Source: Betaproteobacteria bacterium UBA6910 (GTDB lineage: Bacteria; Pseudomonadota; Gammaproteobacteria; Burkholderiales; UBA6910). From it: a DNA stretch of 15,148 nt. A program made the translations under genes and the position numbers. The notes under the pieces were generated by a model. The model saw nothing but the letters and a program-made list of their open reading frames with translations. It searched no databases and was not told the DNA's origin. The stretch is taken from assembly GCA_002451065.1 (NCBI GenBank), contig DKBC01000314.1, positions 1-15,148 of the forward strand. The letters are read 5' to 3'. Positions 6,981 through 15,148 of the stretch are shown one piece after another (the stretch's first letter is position 1; each line of letters starts with the position of its first letter).

Positions 6981-9152
6981 ATGAGGCACGTTAATAAATT
7001 CCTGTATCAGTGGCTGGCTCTGGCGTGGCTGGTGGCGCTGGCTCAGACTCCTCCGGCGCTCGGGCAACAAACTGCAGGGGCCCCTGGTAATGCCATCGAA
7101 GCGTTGGATGTGCTCGGCGTCCAGAACGGCACCCTCGTAGTCAAGGTGGGACTCAAGGAACCACCTTCGGCTCCGCCCGCAGGTTTCAGCATCAGCAACC
7201 CGCCGCGGATCGCTTTCGATTTCATGGATACGGCGAACGCCCTCGGCAAGAGCTTCCAGGAAACCAATCAGGGGGACGTCCGCAGCATCAATATTGTTCA
7301 GGCGGGCGGCCGCACGCGCCTGGTACTGAACTTGGGCCGCAGCCTGACCTACGACACGCGAATTGAAGGGAAGGACCTGTTCATACTGCTGAAGCCGGTA
7401 GCAGATATGGCCGCCGCGTCAGCGCCGTCGGCCTCCCGCTTCGCTGAGCCCCGGGCGGGCGACCAAAGGCATACGGTTCGCGACGTGGACTTCCGCCGCG
7501 GGCCCAACGGCGAAGGCCGCGTGGTGGTAGAGCTTTCCGACACCTCGGTGGGCATCGACATTCGCCGTCAAGGCCGCAACCTCCTAGTGGAGTTTCTGAA
7601 CACCGCGCTTCCCCAAAATCTGGAACGCCGCCTGGATGTCGTGGATTTCGCCACCCCGGTGCAGTTTGTGGACGCCTTTGGCCAGGCCAACAATGTGCGC
7701 CTAGTGGTCGAGCCTCGGGGCAACTGGGAGCACTCCGCTTTTCAGGCGGACAACCGTTTCATTCTTGAGGTCCGGCCAATCGTTGAGGATCCCACCCGCG
7801 CGGGCGGCGTCGCTGGTCGGTACGTCGGCGACCCCATCTCGCTCAATTTCCAGAACGTAGACGTGAGGGCAGTGCTGCAGGTGATCGCGGACTTTACCGG
7901 TCTCAACATCATTACCAGCGACACTGTCACGGGCACGCTCACCATCCGCCTCAAGGACGTCCCCTGGGATCAGGCCCTGGATATCATTCTTGACGCGAAG
8001 GGACTGGACCAGCGCAAGAAGGGTAACGTGGTTTGGATCGCGCCCAAGGACGAGCTGGCAACCAAGGAGAAACTGGAGCTGGAAGCAAAGCAACAGATCG
8101 CCGAGCTGGAACCTCTTCGCACCGAATCCTTCACACTCAACTACCAGAAGGCGGAGGATGTTAAGAAGCTTCTCACGGACGACAAGCAGCGCATGCTCTC
8201 CAAGCGTGGCAGCGCAGTGGCGGACGTCAAGACCAACACCCTTTTCGTGAAAGACCACTCGCAAGCCCTTGATGAGGTTAGGGCTTTCATCAAAAGGATC
8301 GACGTGGCCCAGCGCCAAGTGCTGATCGAGGCTCGGATCGTCGAAGCAACCGATAATTTCGTACGTAACGTGGGCGTGCGTCTCGGCCACATAGACCTCA
8401 GCGCCCTTAGGGGAGCCGGCGCGCCGGGCACCGCGGTCGGTGGAGGCAATACGCGCGCCTTGGTGGGCGGCCAATCCCGCAGCGTGGGCGTGCAGACAAC
8501 CCAGACGCCGGATTACGACGGCTCATTCTCTCCGGACTCTTTCAGCGTGAATCTTCCGATCCAGCCGGGCATCTTCGCCACAGGCGTGACCCCTGCAGCC
8601 TTCACGCTGAGCGTGTTCAATTCGGCGCTGACCAACTTCCTTAACCTGGAAATTCAGGCGCTGGAGACCGACGGGAGAGGCAAGGTCATCTCCAGCCCGA
8701 AGGTGGTAACCGCGGACCAGGTGGCGGCGAGAATCGAGCAAGGTACAGAGATCCCGTACCTGCAGGCGAGCGCGAGCGGCGCGACCAGTGTCTCATTCAA
8801 GAAGGCCGTGCTCTCCCTGGACGTGACGCCCCAGATCACGCCGGAGGGCAACGTCATCATGAAGCTAAAGGTTAACAAGGATCGGCCGCGCTTTGACCAA
8901 CCAACGATTGCCGGGGTCCCCATTGACACCAAGCAGGTGGAAACGACGGTTCTTGTCGATAACGGCGGGACCGTGGTAATCGGTGGCATCTACGAGCAAA
9001 CCGAAACCAAAACCGTGGACCGGGTGCCGGTGCTCGGCGAACTTCCGGTGATTGGCTGGATGTTCCGGAACACGCTGACTCGTGACGATCGCGCCGAACT
9101 CCTGGTGTTCATCACACCCAAGGTCCTGCAAGACATCCTCAGCCGCCGCTGA
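6981..9152 (+). CDS. pilQ: Type IV pilus outer-membrane secretin PilQ
   Basis: Outer-membrane secretin of 723 residues that forms the gated channel through which the pilus fibre extends and retracts. A Sec signal peptide occupies about residues 1-28 (cleavage probably after ALG). Two AMIN-type peptidoglycan-binding repeats follow (about 38-138 and 165-268). Next come an STN/N0 domain (about 285-355, DPISLNFQNVDVRAVLQVIA), an N1 secretin domain (about 380-445) and the beta-barrel secretin domain (about 545-717). The signature region includes VDNGGTVVIGGIYEQ and VPVLGELPVIGWMFRN, ending in ELLVFITPKVL. A Gly/Ser-rich region of about 60 residues (475-535) lies before the barrel core. GGGAG 8 nt upstream is the ribosome-binding site. 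It is the last gene of the pil operon and an intrinsic terminator follows directly. Confidence 0.97.
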   Translation: MRHVNKFLYQWLALAWLVALAQTPPALGQQTAGAPGNAIEALDVLGVQNGTLVVKVGLKEPPSAPPAGFSISNPPRIAFDFMDTANALGKSFQETNQGDVRSINIVQAGGRTRLVLNLGRSLTYDTRIEGKDLFILLKPVADMAAASAPSASRFAEPRAGDQRHTVRDVDFRRGPNGEGRVVVELSDTSVGIDIRRQGRNLLVEFLNTALPQNLERRLDVVDFATPVQFVDAFGQANNVRLVVEPRGNWEHSAFQADNRFILEVRPIVEDPTRAGGVAGRYVGDPISLNFQNVDVRAVLQVIADFTGLNIITSDTVTGTLTIRLKDVPWDQALDIILDAKGLDQRKKGNVVWIAPKDELATKEKLELEAKQQIAELEPLRTESFTLNYQKAEDVKKLLTDDKQRMLSKRGSAVADVKTNTLFVKDHSQALDEVRAFIKRIDVAQRQVLIEARIVEATDNFVRNVGVRLGHIDLSALRGAGAPGTAVGGGNTRALVGGQSRSVGVQTTQTPDYDGSFSPDSFSVNLPIQPGIFATGVTPAAFTLSVFNSALTNFLNLEIQALETDGRGKVISSPKVVTADQVAARIEQGTEIPYLQASASGATSVSFKKAVLSLDVTPQITPEGNVIMKLKVNKDRPRFDQPTIAGVPIDTKQVETTVLVDNGGTVVIGGIYEQTETKTVDRVPVLGELPVIGWMFRNTLTRDDRAELLVFITPKVLQDILSRR

Positions 9153-9170
9153 GCCAACCCGTTTCTGTCG

Positions 9171-9202
9171 CAGCCCGGCCCCAGCGCCGGGCTGTTTCTT
9201 TT
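9171..9202 (+). terminator. Rho-independent terminator after pilQ
   Basis: A perfect 9-bp GC-rich stem, CAGCCCGGC (9171-9179) with GCCGGGCTG (9186-9194), encloses a 6-nt loop. TTTCTTTT follows at 9195-9202. It lies 18 nt after the pilQ stop, so it should end the pil transcript and separate it from aroK. Confidence 0.9.
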
Positions 9203-9213
9203 CCGGCATCCGC

Positions 9214-9219
9214 TAGAAT
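9214..9219 (+). promoter_or_regulatory. -10-like hexamer at the aroK start
   Basis: TAGAAT matches the sigma70 -10 consensus at 5 of 6 positions and ends 6 nt before the aroK ATG at 9226. A start site at the usual distance would fall on, or next to, the A of that ATG. No convincing -35 lies 16-18 nt upstream (bases about 9190-9197 match poorly), and that region overlaps the terminator. There is also no Shine-Dalgarno in front of aroK. Confidence 0.45.
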
Positions 9220-9225
9220 CGGGTC

Positions 9226-9759
9226 ATGGGAAGCAGGGACTACGGCAAGGTGGGGAGTATCTTTCTGGTAGGCATGATGGGAGCCGGCAAGTCCACTGTC
9301 GGCAAACTGCTCGCCAAACGCCTCGGGAAGATGTTCCTGGATACCGACCACGAGATCCAGAGCCGAACCGGCGTAAACATCCCCACCATTTTTGAGATCG
9401 AGGGCGAGGCCGGATTCCGCCGGCGTGAGTCCGCCGTCCTGCGAGATCTGGTGGGGCGCGAGGACCTCGTAGTGGCCACAGGAGGAGGCATCGTGCTCGC
9501 CGACGAAAACCGCAGACTGCTGCGGGAGCACGGGACGGTCGTATATTTGCGCGCGTCCCTGGACGAACTATATGGTCGCACCCGCCGGGATCGCAGCCGA
9601 CCCCTGCTGCAGACTGAAGATCCGCGGGCGACGCTGAGGGAGTTGCTTGTGACCAGGGACCCGTTGTACAAGGAAGTGGCGGACATTATCATGGACACGA
9701 GTACCCAGAGCGTGCACGCCCTGGTGCGTGAGCTCGAACGAAGGCTGCCTCCCTCCTGA
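9226..9759 (+). CDS. aroK: Shikimate kinase
   Basis: Cytoplasmic NMP-kinase-fold enzyme of 177 residues that phosphorylates shikimate at O3 using ATP in aromatic amino-acid synthesis. Walker A is G16-MMGAGKS-T24. The shikimate-binding D39-T-D41 follows, with R65 in GFRRRE and the Walker B-like ATGGGIV at 84-90. LID residues lie around R125 (SRPLL), and the C-terminal adenine-binding region contains [11 protein letters not shown]. The length is typical and all key residues are present. The ATG at 9226 is taken because the P-loop begins 15 residues later; the next Met codons lie inside the P-loop. No ribosome-binding site precedes it. aroB starts 11 nt after its stop, the aroK-aroB pairing seen in many proteobacteria. 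Confidence 0.96.
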   Translation: MGSRDYGKVGSIFLVGMMGAGKSTVGKLLAKRLGKMFLDTDHEIQSRTGVNIPTIFEIEGEAGFRRRESAVLRDLVGREDLVVATGGGIVLADENRRLLREHGTVVYLRASLDELYGRTRRDRSRPLLQTEDPRATLRELLVTRDPLYKEVADIIMDTSTQSVHALVRELERRLPPS

Positions 9760-9770
9760 GCCCGGTTCCC

Positions 9771-10862
9771 ATGCATACATTGACCGTCGGCCTCGCCGAC
9801 CGCAGCTACCCCATCCATATCGGTCACGGGCTCCTGGCGCGGCCGGAGCTGTTTCTGCCCCACTTGCCGCATGGCAAGGTCGCCGTGGTGACCAACACCA
9901 CCGTTGGCCCTTTGTATCTTGAAAGGCTGAAGGCGACACTCGAGCAAAGCGGGATAGGTACTATCGCCGTGGTGCTGCCCGACGGCGAGCAGCACAAGAA
10001 CTGGGAAACCCTCAACACCATCTTCGACGCCCTGCTCCAAAACCGCTGCGACCGCAGGACCCCAATTCTCGCGCTGGGTGGAGGGGTGATCGGTGATTTG
10101 GCAGGTTTTGCCGCGGCCACGTATATGCGGGGAGTGCCATTCATTCAGGTTCCGACCACGCTCCTCGCCCAGGTGGACTCGTCGGTGGGGGGAAAGACCG
10201 GTATCAACCATCCCCTGGGTAAGAACATGGTGGGCGCCTTCTGGCAGCCCCTTGCGGTGATTACCGATACCGCGACGCTGGACACCCTCCCCGACCGGGA
10301 GCTTTCAGCCGGAATCGCGGAGGTGGTGAAATACGGCCTGATCCGGGATGCGGATTTCTTCGCCTGGAGCGAGCGCCATGCCACCGAACTGCTCGGCCGA
10401 CGGCCAGAGGCGCTTCAAGAGGCGATCAGCCGCTCCTGCCGGAATAAGGCGGAAGTCGTTGAGGCCGACGAGCGCGAGACCGGCGAGCGTGCGCTGCTCA
10501 ACCTCGGGCACACCTTCGGCCACGCCATCGAAAACGCCCTCGGCTACGGAAGTTGGCTTCATGGCGAGGCGGTGGCGGCGGGCACCGTGCTGGCGGCAGG
10601 CCTCTCCAGCGCAATGGGGCTGATCACTGAAGCCGACGTGGAACGCATCGTCAGGGTTTATCGCCTTGCACGGCTGCCGGTCGCCGCGCCAGACCTGGGC
10701 GCGGACCGGTATCTTGAACTGATGGGGCTCGACAAGAAAGTTCAAGGAGGAAGGCTGCGTTTGATCCTGCTGCGCCGTATTGGCGAAGCCTTCGTCTGCG
10801 GTGATGCCCCAGAGGCGTTGCTCAAAGGCGTGCTCTCGCACCCCGCTCACTGCCCCTCCTAA
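9771..10862 (+). CDS. aroB: 3-Dehydroquinate synthase
   Basis: NAD- and Zn-dependent enzyme of 363 residues that converts DAHP to 3-dehydroquinate, the second step of the shikimate pathway. The NAD-binding segment G103-GGVIGD and the [19 protein letters not shown] stretch (128-146, with active-site K142) are intact. The metal ligands are recognisable as E184 in AEVVKYG, H247 in [10 protein letters not shown] and H264 in WLHGEAVA. The length is that of a single-domain bacterial AroB. The spacing to aroK is 11 nt (GCCCGGTTCCC) with no clear ribosome-binding site, so reinitiation after aroK is plausible. Its TAA stop shares one base with the dgt ATG (TAATG). Confidence 0.97.
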   Translation: MHTLTVGLADRSYPIHIGHGLLARPELFLPHLPHGKVAVVTNTTVGPLYLERLKATLEQSGIGTIAVVLPDGEQHKNWETLNTIFDALLQNRCDRRTPILALGGGVIGDLAGFAAATYMRGVPFIQVPTTLLAQVDSSVGGKTGINHPLGKNMVGAFWQPLAVITDTATLDTLPDRELSAGIAEVVKYGLIRDADFFAWSERHATELLGRRPEALQEAISRSCRNKAEVVEADERETGERALLNLGHTFGHAIENALGYGSWLHGEAVAAGTVLAAGLSSAMGLITEADVERIVRVYRLARLPVAAPDLGADRYLELMGLDKKVQGGRLRLILLRRIGEAFVCGDAPEALLKGVLSHPAHCPS

Positions 10863-11989
10863 TGTCCAGTCTCGCGCCGTACGCGGTCGACAAGCGCAAT
10901 TCAAGGGGCCGCAGGCTAACCGAGCCGTCCCCGTTGGGGCGCAGCGAATTCCAGCGCGACCGCGACCGCATCGTCCATTCCAACGCGTTCCGACGCCTGG
11001 AATACAAGACCCAGGTTTTCGTGAATCACGAAGGCGACCTGTTCCGCACCCGGCTCACCCATAGCCTGGAGGTGGCGCAGATTGCGCGCTCGGTGGCCCG
11101 CAGCCTGCGGCTCAACGAGGATCTGGTGGAGGCCATCGCCCTGGCCCATGACCTCGGGCATACGCCGTTCGGCCATTCCGGGCAGGACGCGCTCAATGCC
11201 TGCATGAAGGACCACGGCGGCTTCGAGCACAACCTGCAGTCACTGCGGGTGGTCGACGTGCTGGAGGAACGTTACGCGGCCTTCGACGGCCTCAACCTCT
11301 GTTTCGAGACCCGGGAAGGCATTCTGAAACACTGCTCCCGGGCCAATGCCCGGCACCTTGGGGACCTCGGAGAGCGATTCCTCAGTGACCGCAGGCCGAG
11401 TCTCGAGGCCCAGCTCTGCAACCTCGCCGACGAGATCGCCTACAACAATCATGACGTCGATGACGGGTTGCGATCCGGACTGCTCAGTCTCGACCAGCTA
11501 TCTGAGGTCGCCGCCTTCTCCCGGCCGCTGGCTGAGGTTCGCCAGCATCACCCCGGCCTCCCCGAGCGCCGCCTCATCCATGAAACGGTACGCCGCATGA
11601 TCAGCGTCCTGGTGAATGATCTCACCGAGACCAGCCGGGGCAAAATACGGGACGTGGCTCCGGGGTCTCCCGACGAGGCCCGCCGTGCTCCAGGCCTTAT
11701 AGCATTTGGCGCCCCGGTGCGCCGGGAGCAACTGGAGTTGAAAGCGTTCCTGCGCGAGCACCTGTACCGCCATTACCGAGTCCAGCGCATGGCCGCGAAG
11801 GGCAAGCGTACGGTCCGCGATCTGTTCGAGGCGTTTACGTCGGACCCCCGGCTGCTGCCGCCTCAATACCAAACCAAGGCGGCTGGCGACCCGTTTCGAG
11901 CGACAGCGGACTACATCGCCGGCATGACTGACCGTTTCGCGATCCGCGAGCATCGGCGCCTCTTTGCGGTAGAGGAAGCCACGATTTAA
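10862..11989 (+). CDS. dgt: Deoxyguanosinetriphosphate triphosphohydrolase-like protein (HD superfamily dNTPase)
   Basis: HD-domain enzyme of 375 residues that should hydrolyse dNTPs to the deoxynucleoside plus triphosphate, helping to tune nucleotide pools. Metal-binding residues of the HD fold are visible: H67 in [13 protein letters not shown]96-D97 in [12 protein letters not shown] and D190 in [16 protein letters not shown]. The N-terminal [27 protein letters not shown] matches the family, and the length suits the shorter dGTPase-like subfamily rather than the longer E. coli Dgt. The substrate range cannot be read from sequence. It begins in a TAATG overlap with aroB and has no Shine-Dalgarno, so translation is probably coupled. 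This aroB-dgt pairing is known in Betaproteobacteria. No convincing terminator follows. Confidence 0.94.
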   Translation: MSSLAPYAVDKRNSRGRRLTEPSPLGRSEFQRDRDRIVHSNAFRRLEYKTQVFVNHEGDLFRTRLTHSLEVAQIARSVARSLRLNEDLVEAIALAHDLGHTPFGHSGQDALNACMKDHGGFEHNLQSLRVVDVLEERYAAFDGLNLCFETREGILKHCSRANARHLGDLGERFLSDRRPSLEAQLCNLADEIAYNNHDVDDGLRSGLLSLDQLSEVAAFSRPLAEVRQHHPGLPERRLIHETVRRMISVLVNDLTETSRGKIRDVAPGSPDEARRAPGLIAFGAPVRREQLELKAFLREHLYRHYRVQRMAAKGKRTVRDLFEAFTSDPRLLPPQYQTKAAGDPFRATADYIAGMTDRFAIREHRRLFAVEEATI

Positions 11990-12026
11990 AAAGGGAAAAT
12001 CCCGATTCGCAGCCGCCTGGTTTCGG

Positions 12027-12055
12027 TTGATGGCGCGGTGCGGAAAGGGTATATT
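12027..12055 (+). promoter_or_regulatory. Candidate sigma70-type promoter for gltB
   Basis: TTGATG (12027-12032, 4 of 6) and TATATT (12050-12055, 5 of 6) are separated by exactly 17 nt. The predicted start site is near 12062, leaving a leader of about 106 nt before the GTG at 12168. It is the best-spaced promoter in the 178-bp gap after dgt. Confidence 0.6.
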
Positions 12056-12076
12056 GTCCCGCTTGCGCCAACTTTC

Positions 12077-12109
12077 CGCGCGGCCTCACCGGCCGCCGTC
12101 CGGCGCGCG
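12077..12109 (+). other. GC-rich hairpin region in the gltB leader
   Basis: GCGGCC (12080-12085) and GGCCGC (12091-12096) form a perfect 6-bp stem with a 5-nt loop. CGCGCG at 12077-12082 could instead pair with CGCGCG at 12104-12109, excluding most of the first stem. No U tract follows, so this is not an ordinary terminator. A regulatory role is inference; high GC content alone can produce such stems. Confidence 0.35.
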
Positions 12110-12155
12110 ATCCGGCCAGATTACGAGTCCGGTCCGGCATTGAATATCACGCAGC

Positions 12156-12162
12156 GAGGTGG
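12156..12162 (+). promoter_or_regulatory. Shine-Dalgarno that supports a GTG start for gltB
   Basis: GAGGTGG lies about 5-7 nt before the GTG at 12168-12170, a near-ideal spacing. The in-frame ATG at 12183 has only CGGAA directly upstream. The GTG start adds five residues (MTYPE) to the propeptide. Confidence 0.6.
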
Positions 12163-12167
12163 CTCCC

Positions 12168-15148
12168 GTGACATACCCGGAAATGCCGTCCCGAGAGGGA
12201 CTTTACGCCCCCGCCCACGAACATGACTCGTGCGGCGTGGGTTTCGTTGTCCACATCAAGGGGCGGCGCAGCCATGAGATCGTGCAGAATGGTCTCCAGA
12301 TTCTGGATAACCTTACTCACCGCGGCGCCACAGGCGCAGACAAGCTGATGGGCGACGGTGCCGGCATCCTGATCCAGATTCCGGACCGGGTTTACCGGGA
12401 AGACTTGGCCGCGCAGGGCATCCAGTTGCCGCCCGAAGGAGAATACGGGGTAGGGATGGTATTCCTGCCCAAGGAATCCGCAAGCCGTCTCGCCTGCCAA
12501 GAAGAAATAGAGCGGGCGGTCAAGGCCGAGGGCCAGTTCGTGCTGGGATGGCGGGACGTTCCCGTGGATCGGGAAATGGAGATGTCGCCCTATGTCAAGG
12601 CGAAGGAGCCGGTGATCCGGCAGGTCTTCGTCGGTCGGGGGCCCGACATCATGACCACCGACGCCCTCGAGCGAAAGCTCTACATCATCCGCAAGCGTTC
12701 CGGCCATGCGATCCAGGCCCTGAAACTCAAGCACGGCAAGGAATTCTACGTGCCGTCCATGTCGGCCCGCACCGTGTTGTACAAGGGAATGCTGCTGGCG
12801 CGTCAGGTGGGCATCTACTACCAGGACCTGAAGAACCCGCGCTCGGTCTCGGCGCTGGCGCTGGTACACCAGCGGTTCTCCACCAACACCTTTCCGACCT
12901 GGGATCTGGCCCATCCGTTCCGTTTCATCGCCCACAACGGCGAGATCAACACCCTCCGAGGCAACGTCAACTGGATCAGAGCGCGGCAGAAAGCCATCTC
13001 TTCGCCGGTGCTCGGCAAGGACCTGGACAAGGTCTGGCCCCTGATCTATGAACACCAATCGGATTCGGCCTGTTTCGACAACGCCCTCGAACTGCTCTAC
13101 ATGGCGGGCTACCCCCTCGCCCATGCCATGATGCTTATGATTCCCGAGGCGTGGGAAAAGCATACCCTGATGGATGAAAATCGGCGCGCCTTTTACGAAT
13201 ATCACGCCGCGATCATGGAGCCCTGGGACGGTCCGGCTGCGGTAGCGTTCACCGACGGGCGCCAGATCGGCGCCACCCTGGATCGAAACGGATTGCGGCC
13301 GGCACGCTACGTCATCACCGAGGACGACCTGGTCATCATGGCTTCGGAAGTGGGCGTGCTCCCAGTCCCGGAATCGCAGATCGTGTCCAAGTGGCGACTG
13401 CAGCCGGGAAAAATGTTTCTCATCGACACTGATCAGGGTCGCATCATTGACGACAAGGAACTCAAGGACGCCCTGGCCAATGCCAAGCCCTATCGCGAGT
13501 GGATACGCCGCATCGGTATCAAGCTGGACGACTTGCCCGCTCCTGAGGAGAACCGGCAACAGTCCGCGGTCCCCCTGCTGGATCGGCAGCAGGCGTTCGG
13601 CTACAGTCAGGAGGACCTCAAGTTCCTGATGGAACCCATGGCGGCGAATGGTGAAGAACCCGTGGGCTCCATGGGCAACGATTCGCCACTCGCCGTGCTC
13701 TCGCACCGCGCCAAACCTCTCTACAATTACTTCAAGCAGCTGTTCGCCCAGGTCACGAATCCCGCCATCGACCCCATCCGGGAAGATCTGGTGATGTCTT
13801 TGGTGTCGTTCATCGGCCCGAAGCCCAACCTGCTCGATGTCTCGGACATCAACCCGCCAATGCGCCTCGAGGTTTCCCAGCCGGTGCTGTCCTTCGAGGA
13901 CATGGAAAAGGTCCGGCGCATTGAGAAATACACGCAGGGAAAATTCCGCTCCCACGAACTGAACGTTTGCTACCCCGTAGCCTGGGGCAAGGAAGGCATC
14001 GAGGCGCGCCTCGCCTCCCTGGCGGCCGAGGCCGAGGATGCGGTGACCTCCGGCTACAACATACTGATCGTCTCCGACCGGCAGGTGGACCGGGATAATG
14101 CGGCGATTCCCGCACTGCTGGCGCTTTCCGCGGTGCACCAGCACCTGGTAAGCACCGGCCTGCGCACCTCGGCGGGATTGGTGGTGGAGACCGGCTCGGC
14201 GCGGGAGGTACACCATTTCGCCCTCCTCGGGGGCTACGGCGCAGAGGCCGTGCACCCCTACCTGGCTCTGGAAACGGTGCGGGAATTGGCACCCCTGCTG
14301 CCAAAGGAAATCGACGGCAAGGCCGCCGTCAAGAACTACATCAAGGCCATCGGCAAGGGGCTTATGAAGGTGATGTCGAAGATGGGCATTTCCACATACA
14401 TGTCCTACACCGGGGCACAGATCTTCGAGGCCGTCGGCCTGGCCCGTCCCTTCGTGAACAAGTACTTTACTGGCACCGCCAGCAACGTGGAGGGCATAGG
14501 CGTGTTCGAGATTGCCGAGGAGGCGATACGCATGCACCGCCAAGCCTTCGGAAGCGATCCGGTGCTCGCGGGAATGCTTGACGCGGGCGGCGAGTACGCA
14601 TGGCGGGTGCGCGGCGAGGAGCACATGTGGACTCCCGAAGCAATCGCCAAGCTGCAGCATTCCACCCGGCACAACAGTCTGGCAACCTACAAGGACTACG
14701 CCAAGATCATCAACGATCAGTCCAAGCGGCAAATGACGCTGCGGGGCCTGTTCGAGATCAGGCCCGCCGGGGGCCCCATCGAGATCGAGGAAGTAGAGCC
14801 GGCCCAGGAAATCGTCAGGCGCTTCGCCACCGGCGCCATGTCCCTGGGCTCCATCTCGACCGAGGCGCACACGACCCTCGCAATCGCCATGAACCGGATC
14901 GGCGGCAAGTCAAATACCGGCGAAGGCGGCGAGGACCCGCGCCGTTACCAGCCGATCAAGGACGGTGAAAGCCTTGCCACGATGCTCGGCGGCGACCGCA
15001 TCGAGCGCGACATCCCTTTGAAGGCCGGTGATTCCCTACGCTCCAAGATCAAGCAGGTCGCCTCGGGCCGGTTTGGCGTAACCACCGAGTATCTGGTCAG
15101 TGCCGACCAGATCCAGATCAAGATCGCCCAGGGCGCGAAGCCCGGCGA
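12168..15148 (+). CDS. gltB: Glutamate synthase (NADPH) large subunit, 3'-truncated by window edge
   Basis: Alpha subunit of NADPH-dependent GOGAT, which makes two glutamates from glutamine and 2-oxoglutarate in ammonia assimilation. The frame stays open to the window end, with 993 of about 1,500 residues present. The class II amidotransferase domain starts at Cys22 (HEHDSCGVGFV), which becomes the catalytic N-terminal Cys after propeptide removal. THRGATGADKLMGDGAG (50-66), HQRFSTNTFPTW (234-245) and HNGEINTLRGN (256-266) line its active site. The central domain follows (roughly 480-780). The FMN/2-oxoglutarate synthase domain then begins with ATGAMSLGSIS (about 888-898) and GGKSNTGEGGEDPRRY. 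The [3Fe-4S] cysteines and the C-terminal beta-helix lie beyond the edge. GTG at 12168 is preferred for its Shine-Dalgarno; ATG at 12183 is the alternative. gltD is expected downstream but is not visible. Confidence 0.96.
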   Translation, partial: MTYPEMPSREGLYAPAHEHDSCGVGFVVHIKGRRSHEIVQNGLQILDNLTHRGATGADKLMGDGAGILIQIPDRVYREDLAAQGIQLPPEGEYGVGMVFLPKESASRLACQEEIERAVKAEGQFVLGWRDVPVDREMEMSPYVKAKEPVIRQVFVGRGPDIMTTDALERKLYIIRKRSGHAIQALKLKHGKEFYVPSMSARTVLYKGMLLARQVGIYYQDLKNPRSVSALALVHQRFSTNTFPTWDLAHPFRFIAHNGEINTLRGNVNWIRARQKAISSPVLGKDLDKVWPLIYEHQSDSACFDNALELLYMAGYPLAHAMMLMIPEAWEKHTLMDENRRAFYEYHAAIMEPWDGPAAVAFTDGRQIGATLDRNGLRPARYVITEDDLVIMASEVGVLPVPESQIVSKWRLQPGKMFLIDTDQGRIIDDKELKDALANAKPYREWIRRIGIKLDDLPAPEENRQQSAVPLLDRQQAFGYSQEDLKFLMEPMAANGEEPVGSMGNDSPLAVLSHRAKPLYNYFKQLFAQVTNPAIDPIREDLVMSLVSFIGPKPNLLDVSDINPPMRLEVSQPVLSFEDMEKVRRIEKYTQGKFRSHELNVCYPVAWGKEGIEARLASLAAEAEDAVTSGYNILIVSDRQVDRDNAAIPALLALSAVHQHLVSTGLRTSAGLVVETGSAREVHHFALLGGYGAEAVHPYLALETVRELAPLLPKEIDGKAAVKNYIKAIGKGLMKVMSKMGISTYMSYTGAQIFEAVGLARPFVNKYFTGTASNVEGIGVFEIAEEAIRMHRQAFGSDPVLAGMLDAGGEYAWRVRGEEHMWTPEAIAKLQHSTRHNSLATYKDYAKIINDQSKRQMTLRGLFEIRPAGGPIEIEEVEPAQEIVRRFATGAMSLGSISTEAHTTLAIAMNRIGGKSNTGEGGEDPRRYQPIKDGESLATMLGGDRIERDIPLKAGDSLRSKIKQVASGRFGVTTEYLVSADQIQIKIAQGAKPG

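Noticed and set aside
7701..8474. A 257-codon minus-strand open frame inside pilQ
   Set aside because: It is opposite the STN/N1 region of PilQ, which has clear family motifs. Nothing supports the antisense product.
9240..10211. A 323-codon minus-strand open frame across aroK and aroB
   Set aside because: It spans two well-supported plus-strand genes, is Arg/Ser-rich and low in complexity, and shows no motif. It is a shadow frame.
11992..12004. GGGA-AAA-TCCC after dgt as a terminator
   Set aside because: The stem has only four pairs with a three-base loop and no T tract, so it is too weak to call.
12038..12226. A 62-codon plus-strand frame in the gltB leader, considered as a leader peptide
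   Set aside because: It overlaps the gltB start out of frame, its ATG would lie upstream of the predicted transcription start, and it has no run of regulatory codons.
12147..14870. A 907-codon open frame on the minus strand opposite gltB
   Set aside because: It lies entirely across the clearly coding gltB frame, and its translation shows no recognisable domain. Long antisense frames are expected opposite GC-rich genes with strong third-position bias.

Overview
This is a chromosomal housekeeping window, GC-rich by eye, that looks betaproteobacterial. It has a divergent PBP1A gene beside pilMNOPQ, then aroK, aroB, dgt and gltB in that order. That order is familiar from Betaproteobacteria, but I cannot name a genus from sequence alone. 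I see no insertion sequence, phage gene, CRISPR array, tRNA or rRNA.

Layout. Positions 1-827 (+) hold the 3' part of hemB (porphobilinogen synthase, metal-site variant without the zinc cysteines). Convergent to it lies a two-gene minus-strand unit: ponA/mrcA (1466-3787), followed 13 nt later by a small nucleotidyltransferase-like protein of unknown function (844-1452). A roughly 165-bp divergent control region (3788-3952) carries a perfect -10 for ponA and a good sigma70-type promoter for pilM. The pilMNOPQ operon (3953-9152) encodes the type IV pilus alignment subcomplex and the outer-membrane secretin. Its genes overlap or nearly abut. It ends at a textbook intrinsic terminator (9171-9202).

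A second unit, aroK-aroB-dgt (9226-11989), starts right after that terminator. It has a -10-like hexamer placed so that transcription could begin at the aroK ATG, suggesting a leaderless message. A 178-bp gap contains a well-spaced promoter and a GC-rich leader for gltB, the glutamate synthase large subunit. gltB runs off the right edge at 15148.

How the genes work together: PilM-N-O-P link the cytoplasm and inner membrane to the PilQ secretin, probably for twitching, adhesion or DNA uptake. PonA builds the peptidoglycan that this machine must cross. AroK and AroB are shikimate-pathway steps, Dgt hydrolyses dNTPs, GltB assimilates ammonia, and HemB feeds tetrapyrrole synthesis. All genes look intact apart from the two cut by the window edges. 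The least understood item is the nucleotidyltransferase-like gene downstream of ponA. I found no convincing new multi-gene system. The points most worth checking are that orphan protein, the possible leaderless aroK start, the divergent ponA/pilM region and the gltB leader and start codon.
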